From assembly GCF_008831285.2 (NCBI RefSeq), contig NW_022205054.1:10001-26506 (forward strand): a stretch of DNA of 16,506 nucleotides, written 5' to 3'. Below, one piece after another: positions 7,324-16,506 of the stretch. The notes under the pieces are model-generated. The model was given only the letters and a program-made list of their open reading frames with translations. It was not told the DNA's origin and ran no database searches. This DNA is from Nymphaea colorata (lineage: Eukaryota > Streptophyta > Magnoliopsida > Nymphaeales > Nymphaeaceae). Numbering within the stretch: position 1 is the first letter of the stretch; every line of letters begins with the position of its first letter. The position numbers were made by a program, and so were the translations under genes.

Positions 7324-7390
7324 AGGTGATTTGGGCGATCGCTCCCGGGTAAAAGGGGCTAACGCGAAAATCACCTAGTCTACCATAAAT
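7324..7390 (+). repeat. Foldback-like direct repeat, copy 1
   Basis: The first 53 bases form an imperfect foldback: AGGTGATTT at the left and AAATCACCT at the right are exact inverse complements. They are followed by TAGTCTACCATAAAT. The same unit recurs in direct orientation at 7748-7814, 424 bases downstream. Homology weakens but continues for about 90 bases beyond the unit. Confidence 0.75.
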
Positions 7391-7715
7391 GTTCCAGACC
7401 ATTCGTGAATCCACTTGTGTACCTGATCCGGTCCCAAAGGACACCGCAGGCGCTGTCGGGGAACAGCGAGCACTGCAGGCCGAGGGCCAGGCAGGGAAGG
7501 ACACGTTGCATAGCACCTGCCAAACAAAGGCCTTGACAGCAGTCGGAGGCCGAGAAGAAGGCAGTCGCACCGCGTGGACTACAAATGGCCCAGGCAAAAC
7601 CGGACGCAGGAGAAGCTGAAAAGACAGCTACGGAAGCACGCGGAACCAAGAAAAAATGGCCGCTCGCAGTGAAGAAAGGGCACACGAGGGACGGCAGCAA
7701 GGTCGAAGGGTGTCA

Positions 7716-8030
<315 letters not shown>

Positions 8031-8489
8031 CCCAAGAACGGGTCAAGAAGGAGGAATAGGAGACGCAGTACAGCAGGTGCAGACCTTACAAACTGATCAT
8101 GGTCAGCTTAGAATCGAAGCCGAGGGAGGAGCGGGAGGAGAGGCAACGACTCTAAGCAAGGCTCTTGAATACCAAGGCGGTGGGTTGAGTCCAAGTCCGG
8201 TCTAGTCCAGCCTAGGTCTTCGCTAAACCCTGTCACTTAGGGTCAGCCTAGGGCGAGCCTAGGCAATTCATGGTCCAAGTCGAGTCCAAGCACACGCGGG
8301 CTAGAGGAGGACCGGCTCTAGGAATAAGACTTTAAGTCTCGAGAGTGTTTTATGCGTTTTTAGTTAAGTTTTAGTGTGCGCATTTGCTTTGGATTCAATT
8401 CCGTTTTGGAGTCCGTTTTTGAGGGTTGGATCACATGTTTAGATCCACTTTTGATTCAGCACTATTAATACATTGTACTCCTTTGTTTT
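8031..8489 (+). other. 3' non-coding part of element 2 interior
   Basis: Same content as 4180-4639 with a few substitutions and without the 11-A run. No gene is seen. Confidence 0.6.
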
Positions 8490-8500
8490 GGGGAGGATTA
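8490..8500 (+). other. Polypurine tract of element 2
   Basis: GGGGAGGATTA directly precedes the TG that opens the LTR at 8501. It lacks the A run of element 1. Confidence 0.8.
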
Positions 8501-9858
8501 TGCATTGATTGAATTTGGAATGAAATTAAGTAATTAGTAGAATTAGCTTCTCTCTCCTCTCCCGAATTCTCTCTTCTCCTCTAGGCGCAATCTTCTTCTC
8601 CATGCCTTATTCTCTCTACGGTAGATCTGTAGTTTAGCTAGAACAGCAGCCATTGCTGCAATACCACGAGGACAAGACTTTCAACCCGCGGCTTCATCTT
8701 CTTCTCCTTGGTTTCTTTGCTCTTCTCCTCCACTCGGCCAAAGGTTGATCGGCTTTGGGAGTCTCCAAGTGCAAGGCGCAAGGTAGCTCTTCCTCCCGGT
8801 TTTTCCCCACTTCAATCCAAGGCGTCCATGGTGCAACCGAGCTTCTCCACCAGCAAGGTTAAGGGCCACGACTCCAACAGGGCAGGTCTTCATTGATCTA
8901 GGTGACTAGAAAGAAGAAGACAACCATCCATCCTTCGAGATCAAGCGGTAAGCGTCCTTAACGAGGAAGAAAGAGGGTGCAACGACGTTGTTGCTCTTTG
9001 TCTCTGGGTTCGGCTTAAGGAGGAGGAGTTTGCTGGATTTCCAGCCAGTGATCTCTTCATTCCCACGGTGGAAACCAGTTTCAAAGGGTCTCTTACGAGT
9101 CACCCACTTTCCCCTTGATTAATCACGTAGATTTCTTGATTTCGTGTTTGAAAATAGCATTTGAACCGTGGGTTTGAAGTTAAAATCAGCCACGGTTCAG
9201 ATCTGCTAATCTCGCCGGAAAGTTCAGAATAAAAGAGAAAGAAAAGGGCTTGAGAAAAAGAAAAGAAAGAAAAGAAAAGAATAGAAAAATATCAGCCCAA
9301 GAATGAGTTAGAAAAGTTGAAATCCGGCGAGAATTCCAAATTCCGGCGCACATTTGGGCGTCCGGCCACCGCTGCTATTATTCCGGTTAACATTGGTACA
9401 TTTTCCGGCGAACTCCGGCAGAGGACAGCAAGCCAAATCCGTCCACTCTTGCTGTACTTAGCTGATCACAGCTGCCTTAGGCGTTCTTGGTGAGAATTGG
9501 GAAAAACCGGCCAACATTTGGGGAAAAGTCCTACCGCCGGCGAGCTTGGGAAACCCTAGCCGATTTTCCAATTTGGTGAGTGTTTTCTCTTGTTTAATTT
9601 TGACCTCTCATCTTGACACGTGGCAGAATCCTGTTGACTTAGAAGGTAGCTTGAAAGAGAGAGAAGCCAGCTCGTCATCCCCCTCCACTCTCTTTTCCAC
9701 ATTTGGTGGATCACCCACCATTTGGTGAGAAGATCAAGGGGAAGATTGAGTAGCTAGGATTGATCTCCAATAGTGTAGGATCTAGCTCTTTCTCCTCCAG
9801 CCAAGTGTCCTTTCTAGAAGATTTTAGAAGTCTCTCCCCTCCAGCTCGCCCTCCACCT

Positions 9859-9962
9859 CATCACCCAAGTCCATCTCCCCACATTTGTTGTGCCACCTAG
9901 CTAGACACCTCATCACTCAAGTCAATCTCCCCACATTTGTTGCGCCACCTAGCTAGACACCT
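9859..9962 (+). repeat. 52-base tandem duplication in LTR
   Basis: Two adjacent 52-base units (9859-9910 and 9911-9962) differ at about three positions. Each ends in GCCACCTAGCTAGACACCT. The element 1 LTR has a single equivalent near 6018-6074. Confidence 0.9.
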
Positions 9963-10161
9963 CACCACCTTTCCTATCCTCTCTCCTAACATCTAGGAGA
10001 TAGCCTCTACGTACCTGCCACCTATCCTCCACTTTAGCTAGGAACTCTCCCAGCCACACACCTCAGCAACCCACCAGCCACCTCACCTAGACACCTCACC
10101 GAATCCCTAGCCTCTCTCCTACTTACTTGGGAGATAGCCCTTCTAGAAGTGCCACCTCGCC
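9957..10161 (+). repeat. Diverged duplicate block with hairpins in LTR
   Basis: A block at 9957-10026 recurs in diverged form at 10091-10161. Both start ACACCTCACC and contain a hairpin of the TCTCCTA...TAGGAGA type (9982-10000 and 10115-10134). The second has a wobble pair and a different loop. The element 1 LTR carries one copy (hairpin 6094-6112). Confidence 0.65.
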
Positions 10162-11356
10162 TAGCATCTTGGAGAACGATTCCCTTGGGGAATATCCTCC
10201 ATAATCCTCAGCCCCAATTTCTCTCATCCGTTTTTATCCTAGTTCACACTTGAGTTACCTCAAGTTACTGCACCCCATTCCCCCTTACCATTCCCATTTC
10301 CTCAAACCGAGCAGCCTAAACCTACCCTAGCTACTTTGTAGGAACCCACGATTTAGGCCCTTCCCTTCACTAGGTCAACCTAGGATTTGAACCTTAGGAC
10401 CCACCTTGCCTAACCTTTCATTGACCCAGCTCATTGGCCGAACCTAGCCCGGGCCCACCTGGTCCCACCTGGTCCGAGCTCACCCTGCCCAAGACCCGCA
10501 CCTAGTTGGTTCCAACCCTAGTCCACAAGGAAGTCCGCCTAGTGCATCCTTGAGAGTCTTGGAACCGGCGGGTCTTGCCCCACCCATCTCCGGCATCCTC
10601 AGGCCGCCGCCGGCCACCTCTGCTACTTTTCCGGCGACCTTCCGGCGTGGATCCTAGCAGGTCCCCAAGTCAGCCAGCAAGTGTATGGAGAGCTCCTAGG
10701 TGATTTCAGCAAGGAGATTCCTCAATCGCGCGACCCTTGGAGCGCTCTAATCCACCGACCGGCGTCTTCATCATTGGAGCCACAGCCCTACGCCGTTCTC
10801 TCCTCTTGTGTTGCTGTTAGTCCTCGAGTGTGGAATCTCACCTCGAGGCGTGTGGTTGCTTCGCCAAGCTAGCCTTGGCCGGTACACCCTACCCTTCTCT
10901 TTAGACTCGAGGGTGGTAGCATTTTATTTCTGCATTTTGATTTCAGCCCGACCTTGGGGTCGTCGTTGTGCATAGAGGGACCTCCACAGCACTGCGCCAA
11001 GGACACGACCTCGTGCCGACATTAGCCTCCTACGGGCGGGTGTGGTTTGATTCGATTAGGTTTGGTTTGATGGTTTGTTGAGTGAGTTTTGAGCGTTTTA
11101 TCAAATGTATCGCTTCCGCTTGTACTAGCCTCACAGCTTTTAGTCAATTGTAGTAGGATTTGCTTGGGTTTGGGATTAGCTATTCTTGTATTCCGCTGCC
11201 TATTTGGGATTTTTAAGTCGGGGTCCTGTCCGACTGGGTAGTGTCATTGTTTTATTTGTCCTAGGAAAGTCTTCTGGTTGGTCCAAGGTGATCTTGGGGG
11301 TAGGCACGGCCGTCGGCTTCAGACTTTGGTCGGCCACGGGCAAGACCCTACCAATT

Positions 11357-11369
11357 TGGTATCAGAGCC
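11357..11369 (+). other. Primer-binding site of element 3
   Basis: TGGTATCAGAGCC follows the LTR end with the spacer ATT, identical to the site at 710-722. Confidence 0.95.
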
Positions 11370-12207
11370 TCCTTGGAGCAGCAGGAAGCAAGCAGTAACC
11401 TCTTGAAGGCAGTAGAAGACAGATTAGTCAGCTTTTGTTTCCAGCAGTTTTCAGGATTTGGTTTTCAGAAATAGGCGAACTGCGGATTCCTGGTGTGTAA
11501 CAGTTATCGACAGTGTATCAGCGTTTTCAGGGGGCAAACAAAGTCGGAATTGCCTCAAATTTGGTGGACAGACTTGTAATCATATGAGCTACAAAAGTTG
11601 TTTAGGGCTCCAGAAGAGATTCGGCCCTTAAGCAGACGTTTTTGGCTTTACAACGTGCTAAAAGCCTGAACGGACAGAACCTGTCCGCGAGAGCAGTTCA
11701 GCCTGAAGATTACATAGTTTCAGTGACTTCCCGAGGTCGAAACGAGTTGAAATTTTCAGCATAGTCAGATAACTATATCCTCTGAGTGCTGACAAAATTT
11801 GAAGTCAAAACTCAACCCTTTGACATTTCTGTGCGTAAGTCCTGGGACTTCCTAAAAACAGTCTGGACTAAGGGTGTGCACATCGCACTACCCTAGGGTG
11901 CTTGAGCTCGAGGTGCGCTGTCGAGGCGTCAGGCGGACGCGACAGTTTAGGCCCCACTCTTGGGCCCGGCTGAGAGCGAGAGTTAGCCACCGAGGCGCCA
12001 GGAGGGCGCGGTGACAGGCGGAACTTGTTTCCTCCTCCCGTAGCGCACACAAGGCAGAAGTGTGGGCTGATAGACAACGGGCAGAAAAGTTGTTTACAGC
12101 AGGTTCTTCGCAGCATAGGATTTTTTCTTTAAGAGTGGCAGTGTGTCAGTGTGTTTGGTTTCAGCAGTAGCATAGGATTTGTTTTGGCAGTTTGCTTGCT
12201 AGAATAG
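11370..12207 (+). other. Structured 5' leader of element 3
   Basis: It aligns with 723-1560 over its full length at an offset of 10647 with about six substitutions and no indels. The hairpin cluster is unchanged: GAG-bulge hairpins at 11918-11945 and 11988-12013, the linker hairpin at 11950-11966 and the fourth at 12043-12067. Confidence 0.75.
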
Positions 12208-14822
12208 ATGACGGATATAGGTGCCCGTTTGGAAGGATCCAAAATGGACCTGTTTCTAAGCGCCTATGAGAATGGGAAGTACATAGGGAGGCTTTGGTTA
12301 GTCCGAGGGGAGACTTGGAACCAAGGGCCAAGATACATATACATCAAGGCTGGTAGCTCGCCCTACTGCGATTGGGTTATACAATACCCTAGTGTACAAG
12401 GGTGCCATTTTCAATTGGCAATCGATAAGTTGCTCGTAACATCTGGATCATCAATGACACAGACACGGGTAGACTTAGTGTTGTTGGTCATGGGGAGATA
12501 TTTCAACGTTGGGTACAAATCTATCCAGGTGAAGTCATCAAAGTAGGATCTATGGACCATTATTTCGAGTTGACAGAAAGAACCTCTTACGTGGCCACAG
12601 AGCAAAGAGAGCCTCACATGGAGCCTAGTGAAGCACGTACCATTCCTCACATAGTAGGGACACCACCTCTTGAGAAAGACTCAACCAAAGAGAAAGAAAT
12701 GCATCATACGAGTCACGAGTGGGAGAAGTATGATCAAACACTCAAGGAAATCAAGGAAATGTTGAAAGCCTTGACCCCTACTAATGAAAGAGGAAATCAT
12801 GAAAAGCCGCAACCTCTTCCACGAAAAACGGGCAATGCTCAAACTTATAGGAGGATCTATTCAAATAAAGGTCTCCTTCCCAAGCCCGGACCTCTTCAAG
12901 GAGAAACGCAAACTATGACTACACAGAATGCCATTTCTACTTATAAGGTCATAGCCCATCCAAAAAGACTAAACCAGGCATCCAACCAAACCAGCAGAAG
13001 AAAAGGTTGAGAGGGAGGGCACGACAAAGCCCAAAGTGGATGCTGAAGCAATGAGTCGAGATCTATCAAAGGGGTGTGAAAGCAAAGACAATCTCGACAC
13101 ATTACCTCTTGGTAAGGCGGTGCATAATACCAAGGATGTTGAGACAATCGCATCATGGACCACCCAGGAAATTTTGGACGAGATTGATCTCCTATGTCAG
13201 GATTTCGATCTAAGTGAGGAACCCGCACCTAGTGTGATCCAGTTAGTATCACAAGAAGATCAGCTTAAGAATGAAATGCAGGGATCCAGTTCGACATCCA
13301 TACCGGGCCAAAAACAGGATGAGTCTTTAAGGTGTCAAGCTCCACCCACAAGAGAAAAAGAAGAAGAACCTTATGAGCTTGAACCCCTTGAGCACATACT
13401 TCCTAATGACACAATGGAATTAGTCAAGTACCAATTACAGGAAGAACTCATTCTAGATGGAAACGGGCCCCTCGACAATGAGAGCATAGGATCCAACTCC
13501 GGAGATGCCCCCATGGAAATGGAAGAAGTAGGCATCCCACCAAGGACAAGAGTATGCAACCACCTCCTCTTCCTGCCCAAGATAACATAGAATCTCAGGA
13601 GGGTGGTATGAATTTGAATCTCTCAAAGTCTTCTTGTCCAAAGGCACGAACGAAGCTCCAACAATGGGCGACCCAAGTATTAGTGAATGAAATTCCACGA
13701 CAACCACAAGAGAGCCAAGTTTGTGGGATGATCCGAACAAAATCTGAAGAGGTCGCCACTTACCAAAGGCAAAAGAAGAGCCCTAGCAAACCTGGACTCG
13801 GGCAAAGAACTAAGCCGCCCACTATCCAGGAATTGTTAGAGGAAGAAATTTTGGCCACATCAGATGGAATCCTCCCCGAGTCAGAAAGTGATGACATGAG
13901 CAGCTCAGAGAACCAGCTTGATAGTACAGGCATCTACCCGAATATCAACCCAGAGAAAAACCACTACAACGAGGTAGATCGAGTAACCCTTAGTGCACAT
14001 TCAGAACAATGCAAAGTCGAAGGGTACTCACGGGCCGCCTTAGTCTCTCCCCAAAGTCAGATACATCCTAAGGAGGGTGGTCATCACCCATTCAACAAAA
14101 CGACTCTGGGGCACTACATTGAAAAGCTTTACCCAGAGCGATGGAGAGCTTATCAGTTTCCAGACTCTCCAAATTGCAGCCGAGAGTTGTGGAATCCTTT
14201 CAGCCCACTTGGAACATGCACGACAGAGTCACCCTTAGCCCAAGACTCTGAAGGAAGAAACACAGTAATGGCACCTCGGGCTATAGCAAAGGATAAAGAA
14301 CGAGCACTGAGCATAGTGGAGCAACAAGCTCCACGAACGGGCCGCAGGCTGTGGCAAGCCCACGATCGTGGCAAGGTCACCCCACAGTTTGAGGGCACAG
14401 AAAAGAGCAAACAGCTGCAAGGGCAGCATGGTATATATATCGGGCACCTGCCTCGTGACTATGGTCCAGGGCAATCGCGACTCAGCCGAATGAATCGAAG
14501 TAATGAAATGACTCGGGTGATTACCAAGGTTTACTCTAGAGGCCCGAGAAGGTGTTTTGTCTACTTGAGAAACTCCTTAAAGGTGCTACCTAGAGACTAT
14601 GGACCAAAGAGGAAACGGAAGGAAGAGAGTGGCTGTGAGCAGGTTCACCAAAAGAAATCTTCGTTAAGAGCTTGGGGACAAGCTCCATTTCAGGAGGGTG
14701 GATCTGATACGGGTCAACCTTCGACTTGGCCGAGAGCAGCCACTAATGAGGTTAAGAGCAGCCAAAGCGGGCGAAGCAAGGCTGCCCTTCATGAGGAATC
14801 AGGCCCTTCTTGGCCGTGTTGA
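12208..14822 (+). pseudogene. Frameshifted copy of the FHA-like ORF
   Basis: It is 2615 bases against 2619 in element 1, explained by four one-base deletions: one at 12428/12429 inside the FHA-like region, two close together near 12966 and 12990, and one near 13532 (GGG to GG). The first three together restore the original frame, and the fourth breaks it again. Open pieces are 12208-12546, 12552-13010, 13036-13590 and 13554-14822. I count 16 substitutions, 11 changing a residue; none creates a stop in the original frame. The last ~700 bases look identical to element 1. As written it cannot make the full protein. Because all four lesions are single-base losses in an otherwise almost unchanged copy, sequencing or assembly error is a real alternative to decay. 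Confidence 0.82.
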
Positions 14823-15279
14823 CCCAAGAACGGGTCAAGAAGGAGGAATAGGAGACGCAGTACAGCAGGTGCAGACCTTACAAACTGATCATGGTCAGCT
14901 TAGAATCGAAGCCGAGGGAGGAGCGGGAGGAGAGGCAACGACTCTAAGCAAGGCTCTTGAATACCAAGGCGGTGGGTTGAGTCCAAGTCCGGTCTAGTCC
15001 AGCCTAGGTCTTCGCTAAACCCTGTCACTTAGGGTCAGCCTAGGGCGAGCCTAGGCAATTCATGGTCCAAGTCGAGTCCAAGCACACGCGGCTAGAGGAG
15101 GACCGGCTCTAGGAATAAGACTTTAAGTCTCGAGAGTGTTTTATGCGTTTTTAGTTAAGTTTTAGTGTGCGCATTTGCTTTGGATTCAATTCCGTTTTGG
15201 AGTCCGTTTTTGAGGGTTGGATCACATGTTTAGATCCACTTTTGATTCAGCACTATTAATACATTGTACTCCTTTGTTT
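14823..15279 (+). other. 3' non-coding part of element 3 interior
   Basis: Matches 8031-8489 almost exactly, with small run-length losses (GGG to GG near 15079; TTTT to TTT and GGGG to GGG at the end). The alternative frame 14698-14997 is open here as in the other copies. No gene is seen. Confidence 0.6.
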
Positions 15280-15289
15280 GGGAGGATTA
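15280..15289 (+). other. Polypurine tract of element 3
   Basis: GGGAGGATTA lies directly before the LTR start at 15290, one G shorter than in element 2. Confidence 0.78.
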
Positions 15290-16506
15290 TGCATTGATTG
15301 AATTTGGAATGAAATTAAGTAATTAGTAGAATTAGCTTCTCTCTCCTCTCCCGAATTCTCTCTTCTCCTCTAGGCGCAATCTTCTTCTCCATGCCTTATT
15401 CTCTCTACGGTAGATCTGTAGTTTAGCTAGAACAGCAGCCATTGCTGCAATACCACGAGGACAAGACTTTCAACCCGCGGCTTCATCTTCTTCTCCTTGG
15501 TTTCTTTGCTCTTCTCCTCCACTCGGCCAAAGGTTGATCGGCTTTGGGAGTCTCCAAGTGCAAGGCGCAAGGTAGCTCTTCCTCCCGGTTTTTCCCCACT
15601 TCAATCCAAGGCGTCCATGGTGCAACCGAGCTTCTCCACCAGCAAGGTTAAGGGCCACGACTCCAACAGGGCAGGTCTTCATTGATCTAGGTGACTAGAA
15701 AGAAGAAGACAACCATCCATCCTTCGAGATCAAGCGGTAAGCGTCCTTAACGAGGAAGAAAGAGGGTGCAACGACGTTGTTGCTCTTTGTCTCTGGGTTC
15801 GGCTTAAGGAGGAGGAGTTTGCTGGATTTCCAGCCAGTGATCTCTTCATTCCACGGTGGAAACCAGTTTCAAAGGGTCTCTTACGAGTCACCCACTTTCC
15901 CCTGATTAATCACGTAGATTTCTTGATTTCGTGTTTGAAAATAGCATTTGAACCGTGGTTTGAAGTTAAAAATCAGCCACGGTTCAGATCTGCTAATCTC
16001 GCCGGAAAGTTCAGAAGAAAAGAGAAAGAAAAGGGCTTGAGAAAAGAAAAGAAAGAAAAGAAAAGAATAGAAAAATATCAGCCCAAGAATGAGTTAGAAA
16101 AGTTGAAATCCGGCGAGAATCCAAATTCCGGCGCACATTTGGGCGTCCGGCCACCGCTGCTATTATTCCGGTTAACATTGGTACATTTTCGGCGAACTCC
16201 GGCAGAGGACAGCAAGCCAAATCCGTCCACTCTTGCTGTACTTAGCTGATCACAGCTGCCTTAGGCGTTCTTGGTGAGAATTGGGAAAAAACCGGCCAAC
16301 ATTTGGGAAAAGTCCTACCGCCGGCGAGCTTGGGAAACCCTAGCGATTTTCCAATTTGGTGAGTGTTTTCTCTTGTTTAATTTTGACCTCTCATCTGACA
16401 CGTGGCAGAATCCTGTTGACTTAGAAGGTAGCTTGAAAGAGAGAGAAGCCAGCTCGTCATCCCCTCCACTCTCTTTCCACATTTGGTGGATCACCCACCA
16501 TTTGGT
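15290..16506 (+). repeat. 3' LTR of element 3, 5' portion only
   Basis: The first 1217 bases of the LTR align with 8501 to about 9726 and share its subfamily 2 variants. I see about one substitution (TAAAAGAG versus GAAAAGAG near 16017) but more than ten one-base run-length differences. It is cut by the window end. Confidence 0.92.

Larger units (their letters stand above)
8501..11353 (+). repeat. Shared full-length LTR (2853 bp, subfamily 2)
   Basis: It opens with TGCATTGATT after a polypurine tract and ends CCTACCA three bases before a PBS, so both ends are defined. It is 467 bases longer than the element 1 LTR. Extra length comes from a 52-base tandem duplication (9859-9962), a diverged repeat of a ~70-base block (9957-10026 and 10091-10161) and a longer 3' third (about 10870-11290) that element 1 lacks. 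Small frames inside (for example 9546-9728, 10681-10872, 11186-11398) show no recognisable protein features. Confidence 0.92.
8501..16506 (+). mobile_element. Element 3: LTR retrotransposon, 3' LTR cut by window end
   Basis: The order is full LTR (8501-11353), PBS, leader, frameshifted ORF, 3' non-coding part, polypurine tract and the first 1217 bases of the 3' LTR. Its 5' LTR is also the 3' LTR of element 2, so the two share an LTR with no host DNA between them. This is the layout expected from recombination between LTRs of neighbouring or tandem copies. The interior matches element 1 closely (16 substitutions and four one-base deletions in the ORF by my reading). If both LTRs are equal the element would be about 9.6 kb. 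Confidence 0.88.

Noticed and set aside
6983-7378. 131-codon open frame
   Set aside because: It crosses the LTR end at 7047 into unrelated DNA, so it is a chance fusion frame.
7380-7700. Minus-strand 106-codon frame in the foreign segment
   Set aside because: No recognisable motif, and it overlaps other frames on both strands; only the repeat-related peptide motif in a neighbouring frame was kept as an observation.
9859-9962. CRISPR-like or satellite array
   Set aside because: Only two adjacent units without spacers inside an LTR; this is a simple tandem duplication.
11186-11398. 70-codon frame near the LTR end
   Set aside because: It runs across the LTR end and the PBS; no protein features are visible.

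Overview
The window is repetitive plant nuclear DNA, made almost entirely of long LTR retrotransposons of one family. The plant assignment rests on the primer-binding site TGGTATCAGAGCC, which is complementary to the 3' end of initiator methionyl-tRNA and typical of plant LTR elements, and on the LTR style (TG...CA ends, repeated CCGGC and CCTAG motifs, a telo-box). I cannot name the species. I see no tRNA, rRNA, CRISPR or recognisable ordinary host gene.

Layout: (1) Element 1 has the 3' end of a 5' LTR (1-706), PBS (710-722), a structured leader (723-1560), one intact 872-codon ORF (1561-4179), a 3' non-coding part, a polypurine tract (4640-4661) and a full 3' LTR (4662-7047, 2386 bp). (2) Positions 7048-7912 are unrelated DNA carrying two diverged copies of a foldback-like module. 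(3) Element 2 is a remnant: only the last 38 codons, 3' non-coding region and polypurine tract (about 7913-8500). (4) A full LTR of a second subfamily (8501-11353, 2853 bp) serves both as the 3' LTR of element 2 and the 5' LTR of element 3. (5) Element 3 has a PBS (11357-11369), leader, a frameshifted copy of the ORF (12208-14822), a polypurine tract (15280-15289) and a partial 3' LTR (15290 to the window end). The simplest reading is that element 1 inserted into the interior of an older element 2, which shares an LTR with element 3.

No copy encodes recognisable protease, reverse transcriptase, RNase H, integrase or a CCHC zinc knuckle, so the family looks non-autonomous (LARD-like or TR-GAG-like) and would need enzymes in trans. 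Its single protein is unusual. The first ~125 residues read like a forkhead-associated (FHA) domain whose usual phosphothreonine-binding Arg and Ser appear replaced; a long hydrophilic, acidic-patched middle follows, and a basic nuclear-localisation-like motif lies near the end. The leader holds a compact set of hairpins. Two of them share one architecture (GAG bulge, AGGNG loop) with different but still complementary stems, as expected of a conserved RNA element such as a packaging or dimerisation signal. The FHA-like protein and this leader are the best candidates for something undescribed.

Data caution: from about 15079 to the end, differences from the sister LTR are almost all one-base run-length changes, which looks more like sequencing error than evolution. 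The frameshifts in element 3 should be judged in that light.
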